Counted from the first letter of the stretch, positions 1 through 8,209 are shown. The stretch: DNA of 64,000 nucleotides from Coriobacteriaceae bacterium AF08-21 (GCA_027687465.1 JAQCQR010000002.1:1-64000), one strand, 5' to 3'. Notes: a model not told the origin generated them from the sequence alone. Program-made: numbers and translations.

Positions 1-243
1 GCGACGGACCTCAGGACGCTCTTACACCACGTCTGCGCGCGCCACCGAAGTCTATCGAAATTACTTCATTTTGTCTCAAGGTTGAGCCAAATTAGCGTAC
101 ATCTGTTGCGTAAAATGAGCAAAAATGGCTTCGTGAAATGTCTCTATTTTCGTGACAGTACTCATATTTGCCACTTTTTGACCACAGGGGCATCTACCGC
201 GCAAAATCGATAGGTCAAATCTGCCAAAAACGGCCCGTAAAAG
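1..243. other. Intergenic, no gene recognised
   Basis: I see no convincing coding frame, RNA gene or terminator here. Only short frames without good ribosome binding sites are present. The segment ends where the duplicated tRNA-Leu terminator begins at 244. Confidence 0.5.
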
Positions 244-481
244 AGCTCCCATTGCTGGGAGCTCTTTCATTTAATGGTGCGGGCGAAAGGACGTCCGCGT
301 ATCCGCTTCGCGGATACGCACCGGCATCGGCCGCCTGCCGGCGTCCTCGCCAGCTCGCTAAAAACGCTCCGCGTTTTCTTGACGCTCGCTCCTTCGCAGG
401 TTCAAGTCCCTGCGATGGGCACATAACAAAAAAGCTCCCATTGCTGGGAGCTCTTTCATTTAATGGTGCGGGCGAAAGGAC
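244..481 (-). repeat. Duplication of tRNA-Leu 3' end plus terminator, flanking a palindromic insert
   Basis: A 49-bp segment (244-292) is repeated exactly at 433-481, an offset of 189 bp. Read on the minus strand it holds the last 18 or so bases of tRNA-Leu including CCA, a short linker and the terminator hairpin. Between the copies are palindromes: one around 297-320 centred on cgcttcgcg, AAAACGC-tcc-GCGTTTT at 361-377, and flanking TCGCT/TCGCTC boxes. Near 399-412 lies a T-arm-like GGTTCAAGTCC in the opposite orientation to the real tRNA. The layout resembles a very small element inserted at a tRNA 3' end, with the target duplicated. The tRNA-Phe gene in this window shows the same layout. 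Confidence 0.85.
433..452 (-). terminator. Rho-independent terminator of tRNA-Leu
   Basis: On the minus strand AGCTCCCA-gcaa-TGGGAGCT is followed by a T-run (plus-strand A's at 428-433). It begins about 12 bp after the encoded CCA. An identical hairpin sits in the duplicate at 244-263. Confidence 0.85.
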
Positions 482-550
482 TTGAACCTTCATGGGGTTG
501 CCCCCATACGGACCTGAACCGTACGCGTCTGCCAATTCCGCCACGCCCGC
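464..550 (-). tRNA. tRNA-Leu (anticodon CAG)
   Basis: This is an 87-nt class II tRNA with encoded CCA. The 5' acceptor GCGGGCG pairs with CGCCCGC. The anticodon stem TACGG/CCGTA holds the loop TTCAGGT, giving anticodon CAG for CUG codons. The variable arm is long (GGGGGCAACCCC) and the T-loop is TTCAAGT. A sigma70-type promoter lies just upstream and a terminator just downstream. The duplicated 3' end beyond the terminator is too short to be a second tRNA. Confidence 0.95.
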
Positions 551-561
551 GTGCAGGAATT

Positions 562-590
562 AGAATAACGGAGCGCCACCGCGAACGCAA
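562..590 (-). promoter_or_regulatory. Promoter of tRNA-Leu
   Basis: On the minus strand, -35 TTGCGT (585-590), a 17-bp spacer and -10 TATTCT (562-567) lie 11 bp upstream of the mature tRNA 5' end. Confidence 0.7.
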
Positions 591-593
591 GAA

Positions 594-1511
594 CTATTTT
601 TGAAAAAGTTTGCAGGCATTTTCCCAAGCGGCATGCGCGATTGTTTCGGCGTCCTCACCAGTGCGATCGACACGGTCGTTAACCAGCGCGTTTGCCGTAA
701 TGGAGATCATTGCGGGCTCGCATTCAAGACCGCGGATGGGCTCCGGAGCCATATACGGGCAATCCGTCTCGAACAAAATGCGGTCGAGCGGGGTTGCCGC
801 AAATGCCTCGCGCACGTCGTCGTTGCGCTTAAAGGTGGCCGCACCACCATAGGCGATATAGCAGCCCAGCTCCACAAAGCGCTCCATCGTGGCGCGGTCC
901 TCGCCAAAACAGTGCAGCACACAACCGGCCTGGGGCACGCCCACCTCACGAAGCACGTTGTAGGCGTCCACGTGCGAGGTACGCTCCTGGTCCATGTCCT
1001 CGTGACGCAGATGCAGCTCCACCGGCACGTTACGACACACGGCAAGCTCGAGCTGGCGCGCCATGCAGTCAATCTGCACGTTATGGGGTGCCGGCGCGAT
1101 ATCGTCGTCATAGTCCATGTGGTAGTCCAGACCGATTTCGCCAATACCGGCGCACAAAGGGTCATCAAGCGCAGCAACGACCTGTGCGTGAATGTCGTCG
1201 GTATAGTCCGGCGCGCCATACGGATGCACGCCGGCAAGATACTTGATCTGCGGGATACCCTGCATCGGCAGAATCTCGCGCGTCAGCCAGTCGCTATAGT
1301 CCGTCACACTGCGTTTGTCGGCGATGGGGTCGAGCATCGTCACCAATAGCTCGATGCCCGCCGCCTTGGCACGCACGAGTGTCTCGGGCACATCCTTGCC
1401 CCAGAACGAAAGCAGATGCGCATGCGTGTCGGCAAGCGGTGCCAAGGGCACGGGACAAGCAACCGTCTTCTTTTTCTTGGTAAACGTCACGCGTTCGGCA
1501 TTAAGCGTCAT
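594..1511 (-). CDS. TatD-family metal-dependent hydrolase/DNase
   Basis: This 305-residue amidohydrolase-fold protein acts as a cytoplasmic metal-dependent 3'-5' deoxyribonuclease in characterised TatD relatives. Family motifs visible in order are DTHAHL (metal-binding HxH, about residues 30-32), GEIGLDYH, a histidine in LHLRHED, HCFGE, and ETDCPYMAPEP near the C-terminus. The ATG at 1511 is preferred over upstream starts because a GGGAG box lies about 8 nt before it. It overlaps the end of rsmA by 11 bp, so the two are co-transcribed. The order rsmA-tatD is common in Actinobacteria and Firmicutes. The first ~25 residues, lysine-rich, precede the domain. The in vivo substrate is not known. 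Confidence 0.88.
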   Translation of the reverse strand: MTLNAERVTFTKKKKTVACPVPLAPLADTHAHLLSFWGKDVPETLVRAKAAGIELLVTMLDPIADKRSVTDYSDWLTREILPMQGIPQIKYLAGVHPYGAPDYTDDIHAQVVAALDDPLCAGIGEIGLDYHMDYDDDIAPAPHNVQIDCMARQLELAVCRNVPVELHLRHEDMDQERTSHVDAYNVLREVGVPQAGCVLHCFGEDRATMERFVELGCYIAYGGAATFKRNDDVREAFAATPLDRILFETDCPYMAPEPIRGLECEPAMISITANALVNDRVDRTGEDAETIAHAAWENACKLFQK

Positions 1512-2361
1512 GGGAAAGCTCCCGAGCCAGGCACACAAAGTCGGCGACGCCGAGCGTCTCGGCGCGCGTGGTGGGTGCGATACCGCAAGCCTCAAAGGCG
1601 GCATCGAGCACGTCCTTGGCAAAGCCGTTGGCGCTCATGGAATTGCGGATGGTCTTGCGACGCTGAGCAAATGCAGCATCAATCACGCGGGCCACAAATT
1701 CGCGATCGAGTCCTTCGGGCACCACACCGTCAACACGGTCGATACGCACGACGGCCGAGTCCACGTGTGGCGCCGGCATAAAGCAACGCGGCGGCACCTC
1801 AAAGCGACCCGTTACCTGCGCATACAGGCCGAGCTTTGCCGTATAGCCGCCATAGGTCTTGTTGCCCGGCACTGCGGCAATGCGATCGGCAACCTCCTTT
1901 TGCACCATGACGACGGCGCGCTTGAGCGCCGGCATCGTCTGGAAAAATTGCAAAATGATCGTCGCCGCCACGTTATAGGGCAAGTTCGCGACAAATACCG
2001 TCGGCTCACCGCCCGCAGCCTGCTCAATCTGCTCCGGGCCCACCTTAAGCGCGTCGCCCATGATAAAGCGGAAGTTGGCATAGTCGGCGGCGTGGGCGTC
2101 GAGCACCGGTTCGAGCTCAGGATCGGCCTCAATGGACGTAACGCACGCCGCTTCCTGCAGCAACGCAAGTGTCAACGTACCGCAACCCGGACCCACCTCG
2201 AGTACGCGCTCGTCACCTGCAAGCTCGGCAAGCTCGCAGATACGCTCGATCACATGATTGTCGATTAGAAAGTTCTGGCCCAGGCGATGCTTGGTCGCAA
2301 GGCCAAACTCCTCCAGCAGCTCCCTTGTTGCCGTGGGGTTTGCCAAAGGCGAAGTTGTCAT
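1501..2361 (-). CDS. rsmA: 16S rRNA (adenine1518/1519-N6)-dimethyltransferase RsmA (KsgA)
   Basis: This 286-residue SAM-dependent enzyme dimethylates two adjacent adenosines in the 3' terminal helix of 16S rRNA during small-subunit maturation. It shows LGQNFLID near residue 27, the SAM-binding loop VLEVGPGCGT near residue 54, and the catalytic NLPYN motif near residue 125. Length is normal for the family. The ATG at 2361 follows a GGAGG box. It is separated from metG by a terminator hairpin, so rsmA and the downstream tatD-like gene probably form their own unit. Losing this enzyme typically confers kasugamycin resistance. Confidence 0.95.
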   Translation of the reverse strand: MTTSPLANPTATRELLEEFGLATKHRLGQNFLIDNHVIERICELAELAGDERVLEVGPGCGTLTLALLQEAACVTSIEADPELEPVLDAHAADYANFRFIMGDALKVGPEQIEQAAGGEPTVFVANLPYNVAATIILQFFQTMPALKRAVVMVQKEVADRIAAVPGNKTYGGYTAKLGLYAQVTGRFEVPPRCFMPAPHVDSAVVRIDRVDGVVPEGLDREFVARVIDAAFAQRRKTIRNSMSANGFAKDVLDAAFEACGIAPTTRAETLGVADFVCLARELSHDA

Positions 2362-2399
2362 AGTTGCCTCCTTAGCATGATGGCGGCGTCTTGAAACGA

Positions 2400-2429
2400 A
2401 AGGGCATGGACCGTTGCGGCCATGCCCTT
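2400..2429 (-). terminator. Terminator downstream of metG
   Basis: A perfect 10-bp stem AAGGGCATGG/CCATGCCCTT with a 10-nt loop is followed on the minus strand by TTTCGTTTC. It lies between the metG stop and rsmA. Confidence 0.75.
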
Positions 2430-2471
2430 ACATCTAAACAGCAAATTGCCGATATGGCGCTCGCGCGGTCT

Positions 2472-4073
2472 CTACGCCAGACGCGGGAACAGCGGATCGC
2501 CCTTCTCGACGGGCTGACCACCAGCAAGCAGGCCCCAAGCGCAAATGCCCTTGAGGTCGTCGGTCGCGGCCTCGTTCTCGCAGGACAGGCGGCGCAGGGC
2601 CTCGGCAGAGGTCTGAGGCATGAGCGGCATCAGCAGGTGAGCGGCAATGCGGATGGCCTCGAGCAGGTTGTAGATCACAAACGCCAGCTCGTCAGCCTTG
2701 GCCTCGTCCTTGGCAAGTGCCCAGGGCTCGGAGTCCTCGATGTAGTGGTTGGCGGCGTGGATGAGCTCCATGACCTCATCCTTGGCTCCGCCGTAATCGA
2801 GCACGTCCATCTTGGCCATGTAGCGGTCGACCAGGCCATCGGCGATCTTTGCCAGCGGGTTGTCGAACGCATCGAACGATGCGGGCTTGGCGGGCGCGCA
2901 ACCGTCAAAGTACTTGCCGCTCATGTTGAGCGAACGCGAGATAAGGTTGCCCCAGCTGTTGGCCAGGTCGGCGTTGTAGACCTGCTCCATGCGATCGAAG
3001 CTGATGGCGCCGTCGGTACCGGGAACGACATCGGTCATAAAGTAGTAGCGATAGCCCTCGACGCCCAGCATGTCGATAACGTCCTGCGGAGCGATGGCGT
3101 TACCGCGGCTCTTGGACATCTTCTCGGCCTTGCCGGTCTCGGCATTGCGCACGGTCAGGAAGCCGTGGGCAAAGACGTGCTCGGGCAGGGCCTCGCCGAT
3201 GGCCATGAGCATGGCGGGCCAAATGACGCAGTGGAAGCGGATGATGTCCTTACCCACGATGTGGAACTGCGCGGGCCAGCGATAGGCCAGCTCGGCACGC
3301 GCCTCGTCGGTGTCGACACCGTAGCCGACGGCCGTCATATAGTTGAGCAGCGCGTCAAACCATACATAGGTCACATGGCCCTCGTCAAACGGAACCTGGA
3401 TGCCCCAGTCAAAGCTCGTGCGACTCACGGAAAGGTCGTTGAGGCCGCCCTCGACAAAGCTGCGAACCTCGTTCATGCGGAACGCAGGCTCGACAAAGTC
3501 GGGGTGCTCGTCATAGAGCTTGAGAAGCTTGTCCTGGAAGGCGGAAAGCTTAAAGAAGTAGGACTCCTCCTGGACGCGCTCAAGCGGACGGTGGCAGTCG
3601 GGGCATAGATGCTGGCCGACGCTGCCGTACTCCTCGTCGCCCTTCTGGACCTGCGTATCGGTGAAGTAGGTCTCGTCAGGCACGCAATACCAACCGTCGT
3701 AGCTGCCCTTATACAGATAGCCGGACTCCTTCATGCGCTCCCACAGGTACTGCACGGCATGATGCTGGCGCGGCTCGGTGGTGCGGATGAAGTCGTCGTT
3801 GGAGATCTCGAGCTTGCTCCAAAGCTCCTTGAAGTGCGGAGCCTGGCTGTCGGTCCACTCCTGCGGCGTCATGCCATGCTTGGCTGCGGCCTCGGCGACC
3901 TTCTCGCCGTGCTCGTCCATGCCGGTCAGGAACTTGACGTTATAGCCGGCGGAGCGGCGATAGCGAGCCTGAACGTCGGCGATGATGGTGGAATAAGCCG
4001 TGCCCAGGTGCGGATCGGCGTTGACGTAGTAGATGGGCGTCGTGATAAAGAACGAAGGCTTGCTTTGATCCAT
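2472..4073 (-). CDS. metG: Methionyl-tRNA synthetase
   Basis: This 533-residue class I synthetase charges tRNA-Met. The HIGH-type motif is HLGTAY (about residues 22-27) and the KMSKS loop is present as KMSKSRGN (about residue 317). A single CPDC knuckle near residue 155 suggests the shorter one-knuckle form. The protein ends soon after the anticodon-binding helical domain, with no C-terminal EMAP/OB dimerisation domain, as in many Actinobacteria. The ATG at 4073 has GGAGG upstream. It follows rsmI by about 70 bp, and a TAGAAT sequence in that gap could be a -10 element. Confidence 0.95.
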   Translation of the reverse strand: MDQSKPSFFITTPIYYVNADPHLGTAYSTIIADVQARYRRSAGYNVKFLTGMDEHGEKVAEAAAKHGMTPQEWTDSQAPHFKELWSKLEISNDDFIRTTEPRQHHAVQYLWERMKESGYLYKGSYDGWYCVPDETYFTDTQVQKGDEEYGSVGQHLCPDCHRPLERVQEESYFFKLSAFQDKLLKLYDEHPDFVEPAFRMNEVRSFVEGGLNDLSVSRTSFDWGIQVPFDEGHVTYVWFDALLNYMTAVGYGVDTDEARAELAYRWPAQFHIVGKDIIRFHCVIWPAMLMAIGEALPEHVFAHGFLTVRNAETGKAEKMSKSRGNAIAPQDVIDMLGVEGYRYYFMTDVVPGTDGAISFDRMEQVYNADLANSWGNLISRSLNMSGKYFDGCAPAKPASFDAFDNPLAKIADGLVDRYMAKMDVLDYGGAKDEVMELIHAANHYIEDSEPWALAKDEAKADELAFVIYNLLEAIRIAAHLLMPLMPQTSAEALRRLSCENEAATDDLKGICAWGLLAGGQPVEKGDPLFPRLA

Positions 4074-4142
4074 GGGGTTTGTCCTCCAGAAAAACGTTGC
4101 ATACAGGGGATGATTCTAGCGCAAGGGCTGGATATCCTCCAT

Positions 4143-5021
4143 CTATTGCATATCGAGCACCATGGCATAGACATCGCGCTTGCGGCGCGAATACTTCTGA
4201 GACAGGCGCTTGGCCACCGCAGAGGCGGGCTCCCCCTCCTCGAGCGCGGTGCGGATATCCTCGCGCAGGGCATCGTCGGGATCCGCTACCGCAGCGCCAA
4301 CCGGCACGATACCGGCCTCCTCGTCCTCGCTCGGCGGCGCGATGACCAGCGCAATCTCGCCCTTTACCTCGCCGCGAGCACGCAGCTCCTCGGCAAGCTG
4401 GTCAGCGGGCCCGCGCAAGACCTCCTCGTGCAGCTTGGTGAGTTCGCGGCAGACGGCAAGCTCACGCTGGGGAAAGACCTCCGCCACGGCCTCGAGCGTC
4501 GCCACGATGCGATGTGGAGACTCGTAGAAGATGAGTGCGCCGGGCACCACGGCAAGGCGCTGCAAACGGCGCACACGGTCGCCGTGCTTTCGGCCCAAAA
4601 AGCCCTCGAAGAAAAAATGCTCGCAGGGAATGCCGGACGAAACGAGTGCCGTGACGCAAGCAGAGGGTCCGGGAATAACTTCGACAGGCACATCGGCCTC
4701 ACGCGCCGCCTCGACCAGCGCCTGGCCGGGATCGGACACGCTCGGCATGCCGGCGTCCGAGGCAAAGGCGAGGGTCTCCCCCGCCAGCAGACGGTCGACC
4801 AGGCCGGCAGCGCGGCTAGCGATCACATTCTCGTCGCAACGGACAAGCGGCTTGGAAATACCCAGGTGCATCAGCAGCTTTGACGTCACACGCGTGTCTT
4901 CGCAGCAAATGGCATCGGCGGCGGCAAAAGCCTCGCCAACGCGCGGGGACAGGTCGCCTAGGTTGCCGATGGGCGTGCCGACCACATAGAGTTTGCCCGT
5001 ATGGGCGCTGTTTTGCGTCAT
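4143..5021 (-). CDS. rsmI: 16S rRNA (cytidine1402-2'-O)-methyltransferase RsmI
   Basis: This 292-residue tetrapyrrole-methylase-fold enzyme 2'-O-methylates C1402 in the ribosomal P site. The family hallmark LYVVGTPIGNLGDL lies at residues 12-25, followed by CCEDTR, ASDAGMPSVSDPG and FFFEGFLGRK. It follows the GH5-like gene by six bases and precedes metG. Clustering of rsmI, metG, tatD-like and rsmA genes is common in Gram-positive genomes. Confidence 0.95.
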   Translation of the reverse strand: MTQNSAHTGKLYVVGTPIGNLGDLSPRVGEAFAAADAICCEDTRVTSKLLMHLGISKPLVRCDENVIASRAAGLVDRLLAGETLAFASDAGMPSVSDPGQALVEAAREADVPVEVIPGPSACVTALVSSGIPCEHFFFEGFLGRKHGDRVRRLQRLAVVPGALIFYESPHRIVATLEAVAEVFPQRELAVCRELTKLHEEVLRGPADQLAEELRARGEVKGEIALVIAPPSEDEEAGIVPVGAAVADPDDALREDIRTALEEGEPASAVAKRLSQKYSRRKRDVYAMVLDMQ

Positions 5022-5027
5022 ATCAAC

Positions 5028-6089
5028 CTATTCAATCATGCCGCGCTCGAGCGTACCGAGCGCCGCGCGGGCGTCCCATGCTGCAATGCGCTTCTCGGTC
5101 TTCCACGTTTGGAAGAACCAACCGGCAGCCGGCGCAAACGAAGCCAGCTGGTTGGCGATAAACACGCGCTCGTAGGCATTGCGGCCCTCGGGCGTAACCG
5201 ACGAGTTAGCAAAGATCGCCGCGCCCGACCATTCGCCCACCAGCACGGGGAACCCAGTCGAAATCGCCTCTTTAAGCTCGCGCTTGTTACGCGAAATCGC
5301 CGTCGTCAGCCCGCGGGGGCTCGTGATGTCGAGCGCATACTCGTCGCGGTAATGGTACAGGTGAAGGTCCATGTAGACGTTCTTGTACTTGGCGCCGCGC
5401 ATAAAATGCTTCCACTCGCTGGGATGCCCCGACGACGAGAAGACGACGATCTTATCCTCGGGCATATACGAACGGACGAGCTCGTAGGCATCGCGATAGA
5501 AATTGCGCAGGTAGTGAGCGGGAATGCCATCCGTCATGGTGAAGAGGCTCTTGCGAACGCTCATCTGCGGCGTGTCCAGCAGCTCAATGCCCAGCAGGCT
5601 CTCGGCCTCGCCATAGCGATCGGCCAAGCGCTCGAGCACGTCGAGTGCGACATGACGGCCGTTGGTGGACGAATGCCACTCGGCAACAGCCTCCGGCGTG
5701 GTGGGCGAATCGTTGGAATCGCCCTGGCCACCGGGCACGGTTGCCAGATCGAGCAGCACGCGGATGTCGTACTTGGCAGCCCACTCAATTGCGCGGTCGA
5801 TGTAATCGACAACCGATATGTAGGAGGCATCGGACTCCTGTGAGCCAAAGGCATACCAGGGCACCGGCAGACGCACGGCATTGAGACCGATCTGCGCCAT
5901 GCGGCGAAAATCGTCCTCGCTCACAAACGTCTCGTAATGGCGGCGCATGCGCTCGTTATAGGCGGCGGTACCCATGGCCTCCTGTAGCTCGGCCGCGTTG
6001 GATGCACCGGTCGCCGCGTACAGCGACGGGGTCACCCAAGGCTCGGGAATAAACCAGCCAGAGAGATTAACGCCGAGTATCCTCTCCAT
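5028..6089 (-). CDS. GH5-like (cellulase superfamily) protein, probably missing the acid/base residue
   Basis: This 353-residue protein has the (beta/alpha)8 pattern of glycoside hydrolase family 5 and BglC-like exo-glucanases: GVNLSGWF at the N-terminus, LNAVRLPVPW near 69-78, DLHLYHY near 241-247, and the nucleophile region LVGEWSGA with Glu286. Where active GH5 enzymes have the acid/base NE(P) after IELL, this protein reads IELLDTPQ (168-175), with Thr173 in place of the glutamate. There is no signal peptide, so it is cytoplasmic. It may be a weak or altered enzyme or a non-catalytic relative. The ATG at 6089 is chosen over a GTG three bases upstream because of spacing from AAGGGGG. Confidence 0.75.
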   Translation of the reverse strand: MERILGVNLSGWFIPEPWVTPSLYAATGASNAAELQEAMGTAAYNERMRRHYETFVSEDDFRRMAQIGLNAVRLPVPWYAFGSQESDASYISVVDYIDRAIEWAAKYDIRVLLDLATVPGGQGDSNDSPTTPEAVAEWHSSTNGRHVALDVLERLADRYGEAESLLGIELLDTPQMSVRKSLFTMTDGIPAHYLRNFYRDAYELVRSYMPEDKIVVFSSSGHPSEWKHFMRGAKYKNVYMDLHLYHYRDEYALDITSPRGLTTAISRNKRELKEAISTGFPVLVGEWSGAAIFANSSVTPEGRNAYERVFIANQLASFAPAAGWFFQTWKTEKRIAAWDARAALGTLERGMIE

Positions 6090-6340
6090 CACTGCCCCCT
6101 TCGGATCATGCAGTTCGAACCCGCATCGTATTGCGTAGGATAAGTATCGTTTTGAGTATACCCGCGTGTGCGGACAGGCGACCGAACGGTCTGCAAAGTG
6201 ACGCGAAAGTGGGAGGAATGTCTGGGAGCAGACGGACTCGGAATGGTGCGACGAGGTGTGTACGCGCGCCGGAGGCAGGCACCGGAAAGTGTGTCCCGTT
6301 CTGAGCCCTTATTCTGGGACGCAGTTTCCGCAGAACCCTA

Positions 6341-6572
6341 CATAAAAGAAAAGGACCCCTTTGCAGAGGTCCTAGTCAATTCAAGGTGGCGGGGAAGGGA
6401 ATCGCGTCCGCGCGCTGCGCGGACGGACCGCTGCGGCGCTTACGCGCCTTGCGAGCTGCGCTGGCAAACGCTTACGCGTTTACTCAGCTCCGCGCCCTCA
6501 CGGGGTTCGATTCCATGTAGGGGCTGCATAAAAGAAAAGCACCCCTTTGCAGAGGTCCTAGTCAATTCAAGG

Positions 6573-6590
<18 letters not shown>
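6341..6590 (-). repeat. Duplication of tRNA-Phe 3' end plus terminator, flanking a palindromic insert
   Basis: Positions 6341-6404 and 6527-6590 match over 64 bp with one mismatch, an offset of 186 bp. The unit contains the tRNA-Phe 3' end, linker and a terminator hairpin (AGGACC...GGTCCT on the minus strand). The insert between holds stacked palindromes: CGTCCGCGCG...CGGACG, GGCGC-ttac-GCGCC and AAACGC-ttac-GCGTTT (6466-6481). Near its end is GGGGTTCGATTCC (6502-6514), a T-arm copy in the opposite orientation to the tRNA. The terminator next to the functional tRNA carries the mismatch. The 250 bp before 6341 hold nothing I recognise. Confidence 0.85.
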
Positions 6591-6645
<55 letters not shown>

Positions 6646-6677
6646 ATTTGAGGTGTGCCTTGTTTCAAGGCTTGATT

Positions 6678-6705
6678 AGTATAACCAAGGACGCGTTCCG
6701 GTCAA
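6678..6705 (-). promoter_or_regulatory. Promoter of tRNA-Phe
   Basis: Minus strand -35 TTGACC (6700-6705), a 16-bp spacer and -10 TATACT (6678-6683), about 33 bp from the mature 5' end. Confidence 0.75.
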
Positions 6706-6768
6706 CCGAGAATTTCAAAAAAGTTTTTGAGCACAGCCTCGGTTCTTTAAATCGGCACGTCAGAGGCA

Positions 6769-7056
6769 TCAGCCGGCAGCAAGAAGTTTTTCGCTCAGAG
6801 CCGCACGGGCAAACTCACTTGGCGTCATCCCCTCGGCAGCCGCCCGTCGACGAATGGCCTCCTTCATTCCCAGAGGAATCTTGACCGACAGCGTTGCCGT
6901 CCCCTCACCTGAGAGTGGGGGCCGTCCATGCACGATCCCACCAACGGTGTGTTCGCCATCCGGAAACTCTCCGCGCTCGTACGACTCGCACCACGCGTCA
7001 ATCATTTCATCCGTTACAACCTGACCATTAGCGGCCGTATACGTCTTGCCCATCAT
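6769..7056 (-). CDS. Ribbon-helix-helix antitoxin-like protein
   Basis: This 95-residue protein has an acidic N-terminal half and a C-terminal segment typical of a CopG/RHH DNA-binding fold (TLSVKIPLGMKEAIRRRAAA followed by MTPSEFARAALSEKL). In toxin-antitoxin pairs such proteins bind the toxin and repress the operon. Its start overlaps the end of the upstream relic toxin gene, which is the usual coupling. Start choice between 7056 and 7053 (two ATGs in tandem) is open. The partner carries an apparent frameshift, so this may be an orphan antitoxin. Confidence 0.7.
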   Translation of the reverse strand: MMGKTYTAANGQVVTDEMIDAWCESYERGEFPDGEHTVGGIVHGRPPLSGEGTATLSVKIPLGMKEAIRRRAAAEGMTPSEFARAALSEKLLAAG

Positions 7057-7318
7057 CGACCCCTTTGCCGAGCCCGTTCAATCTCCTGCCAAAATTTCTT
7101 CTGGACTGGAGACAAGGCATGAATGATAAGCCCCCACGGACAAGCTCGACCGCGACAAGCTCCACGCTTCGTCCGTCTGGGAGCCATCCAATCGCAAGCC
7201 ATCTCGGCGGCTCGTCCTTCGGCTCGCGACGAATGCACTCAGTAACCGCAAGCCAAGCGCTAAGCACCTGCTTTTCCGTCAGGTGCTTTTTAGCGTTGGG
7301 ATGGATCTCAACATCCAT
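7053..7318 (-). pseudogene. BrnT-like toxin gene with apparent frameshift
   Basis: From the ATG at 7318 (preceded by GGAGGAGAAGAGG) the frame reads MDVEIHPNAKKHLTEKQVL and then RWLAIGWLPDGRSVELVAVE, like BrnT/DUF4258-type RNase toxins. At a run of five G's (plus 7131-7135 as C's) the reading leaves the family pattern. The adjacent frame carries the expected ending LIIHALSPVQKKFWQEI and stops at 7053, right at the antitoxin start. One extra G would restore it. As written, the frame runs on to 7028 with an unrelated tail. It could be a true inactivating deletion, a sequencing error or slippage-dependent expression. The family assignment rests on motif resemblance only. Confidence 0.6.
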
Positions 7319-7376
7319 GCCTCTTCTCCTCCATCTTACCCAATTTCGTATGACGAAAGTCCGCTGTCGCCAATTC

Positions 7377-7736
7377 TTAAGCCGGCACGCGTTGGAGAGC
7401 AGGGGTCGAAACAATGATTGAAGGACGCTCTAGTACGGCCCAGGCGCCGGGGCAGGAGCACATACGCCAGGGACGTACGTTTTCGTAGCATACGAGGACA
7501 TAGCCACGTGCATCGATAAAGGCGATATCGATGGGATAGGCCATAAAACACGTATGGACCGAAGAGCAGCGTGGAAATGCCATGACGAGCGGCAGACCGT
7601 TGGCGGCAACCGGACACCGTCCCAGCATGCCGCGCAGGCGCACGGCAAACGACTCCGCCACCGCAAACTCGGCCGGCGTCCAGCCCAGCCTATTGAGTGC
7701 CCGCGCGTAGGCGATGTAGGACGAGACCGCGGTCAC
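7377..7736 (-). CDS. DUF192 family protein at the end of the tad operon
   Basis: This 119-residue protein matches the DUF192 pattern: RGMLGR, MAFPRCSSVHTCFM, PIDIAFIDARGYVL, then VRPWRM and WAVLERP. The fold's role is unknown; in other genomes it is often next to pilus or envelope genes. A GTG start at 7736 overlaps the stop of the upstream TadE-like gene (GTGA), with a G-rich ribosome site upstream. It is the last gene of the tad operon. No signal peptide is seen in this copy, although many relatives are exported. Cysteines in the C-terminal third (MCSCPG) are unusual for the family. Confidence 0.75.
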   Translation of the reverse strand: MTAVSSYIAYARALNRLGWTPAEFAVAESFAVRLRGMLGRCPVAANGLPLVMAFPRCSSVHTCFMAYPIDIAFIDARGYVLVCYENVRPWRMCSCPGAWAVLERPSIIVSTPALQRVPA

Positions 7737-8209
7737 ATGACCACCCCCGGACGCCATGGATCGACCGTCACCGCGCGCTCGTGCGACAACGTTGTCGGCG
7801 CCCCCAGCGGAACGCCAGCGATGCTGAGAGAAGTCGGCCACGGCTCATAGTGCATGGTGCAGGTGTAGGTCCTAAACGTACCGGATAGGGAGAGCAGGCC
7901 ACCATCCGATGCCTCCGCGCCTTGCTCGCTCGACACTTCGATCTGCAAGTCATAGCCTTCCATGGCATTCAGAATTTGAGTCCGGACCGTCGCCGAGGCA
8001 TCGACAGAGCTTTCGTCGCCCTCCCCGCTCGGCGCCACGGCGTGCGCCAACACGATGTCGGGCACCACGCGGTCGAAGCGCGCGACAGCGCTGGCATAGA
8101 TCATGACGTTGTATACGATGAGTGCCAGCACCAGCAAAACGGGCGTAACCACTGCTATCTCCACCGTCGCTTGGGCGCGCTCCTCGCGCAGACGCATGCG
8201 GATACTCAT
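7733..8209 (-). CDS. TadE-like pseudopilin
   Basis: This 158-residue protein starts at the ATG at 8209, which overlaps the stop of the upstream gene as TAATG. It has a basic N-terminus, then EERAQATVEIAVVTPVLLVLALIV, the TadE-type motif and single transmembrane helix (about residues 10-35). The rest is extracellular. In Tad systems TadE/TadF pseudopilins are processed by a prepilin peptidase and help initiate or anchor the Flp pilus. It is one of three TadE-like proteins in this operon. Confidence 0.8.
   Translation of the reverse strand: MSIRMRLREERAQATVEIAVVTPVLLVLALIVYNVMIYASAVARFDRVVPDIVLAHAVAPSGEGDESSVDASATVRTQILNAMEGYDLQIEVSSEQGAEASDGGLLSLSGTFRTYTCTMHYEPWPTSLSIAGVPLGAPTTLSHERAVTVDPWRPGVVM

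Noticed and set aside
275..292. Second tRNA-Leu gene
   Set aside because: Only the last ~18 bases of the tRNA are present. No acceptor 5' half, D-arm or anticodon arm can be found.
215..544. Protein-like frame through tRNA-Leu and its duplicate
   Set aside because: The MAELADAYGSGP-type sequence is the well-known spurious translation of a tRNA gene.
7262..7290. Terminator-like hairpin AAGCACCTG...CAGGTGCTTTTT on the plus strand
   Set aside because: It lies inside the toxin coding region and no plus-strand gene ends there; the pairing is probably due to coding sequence.
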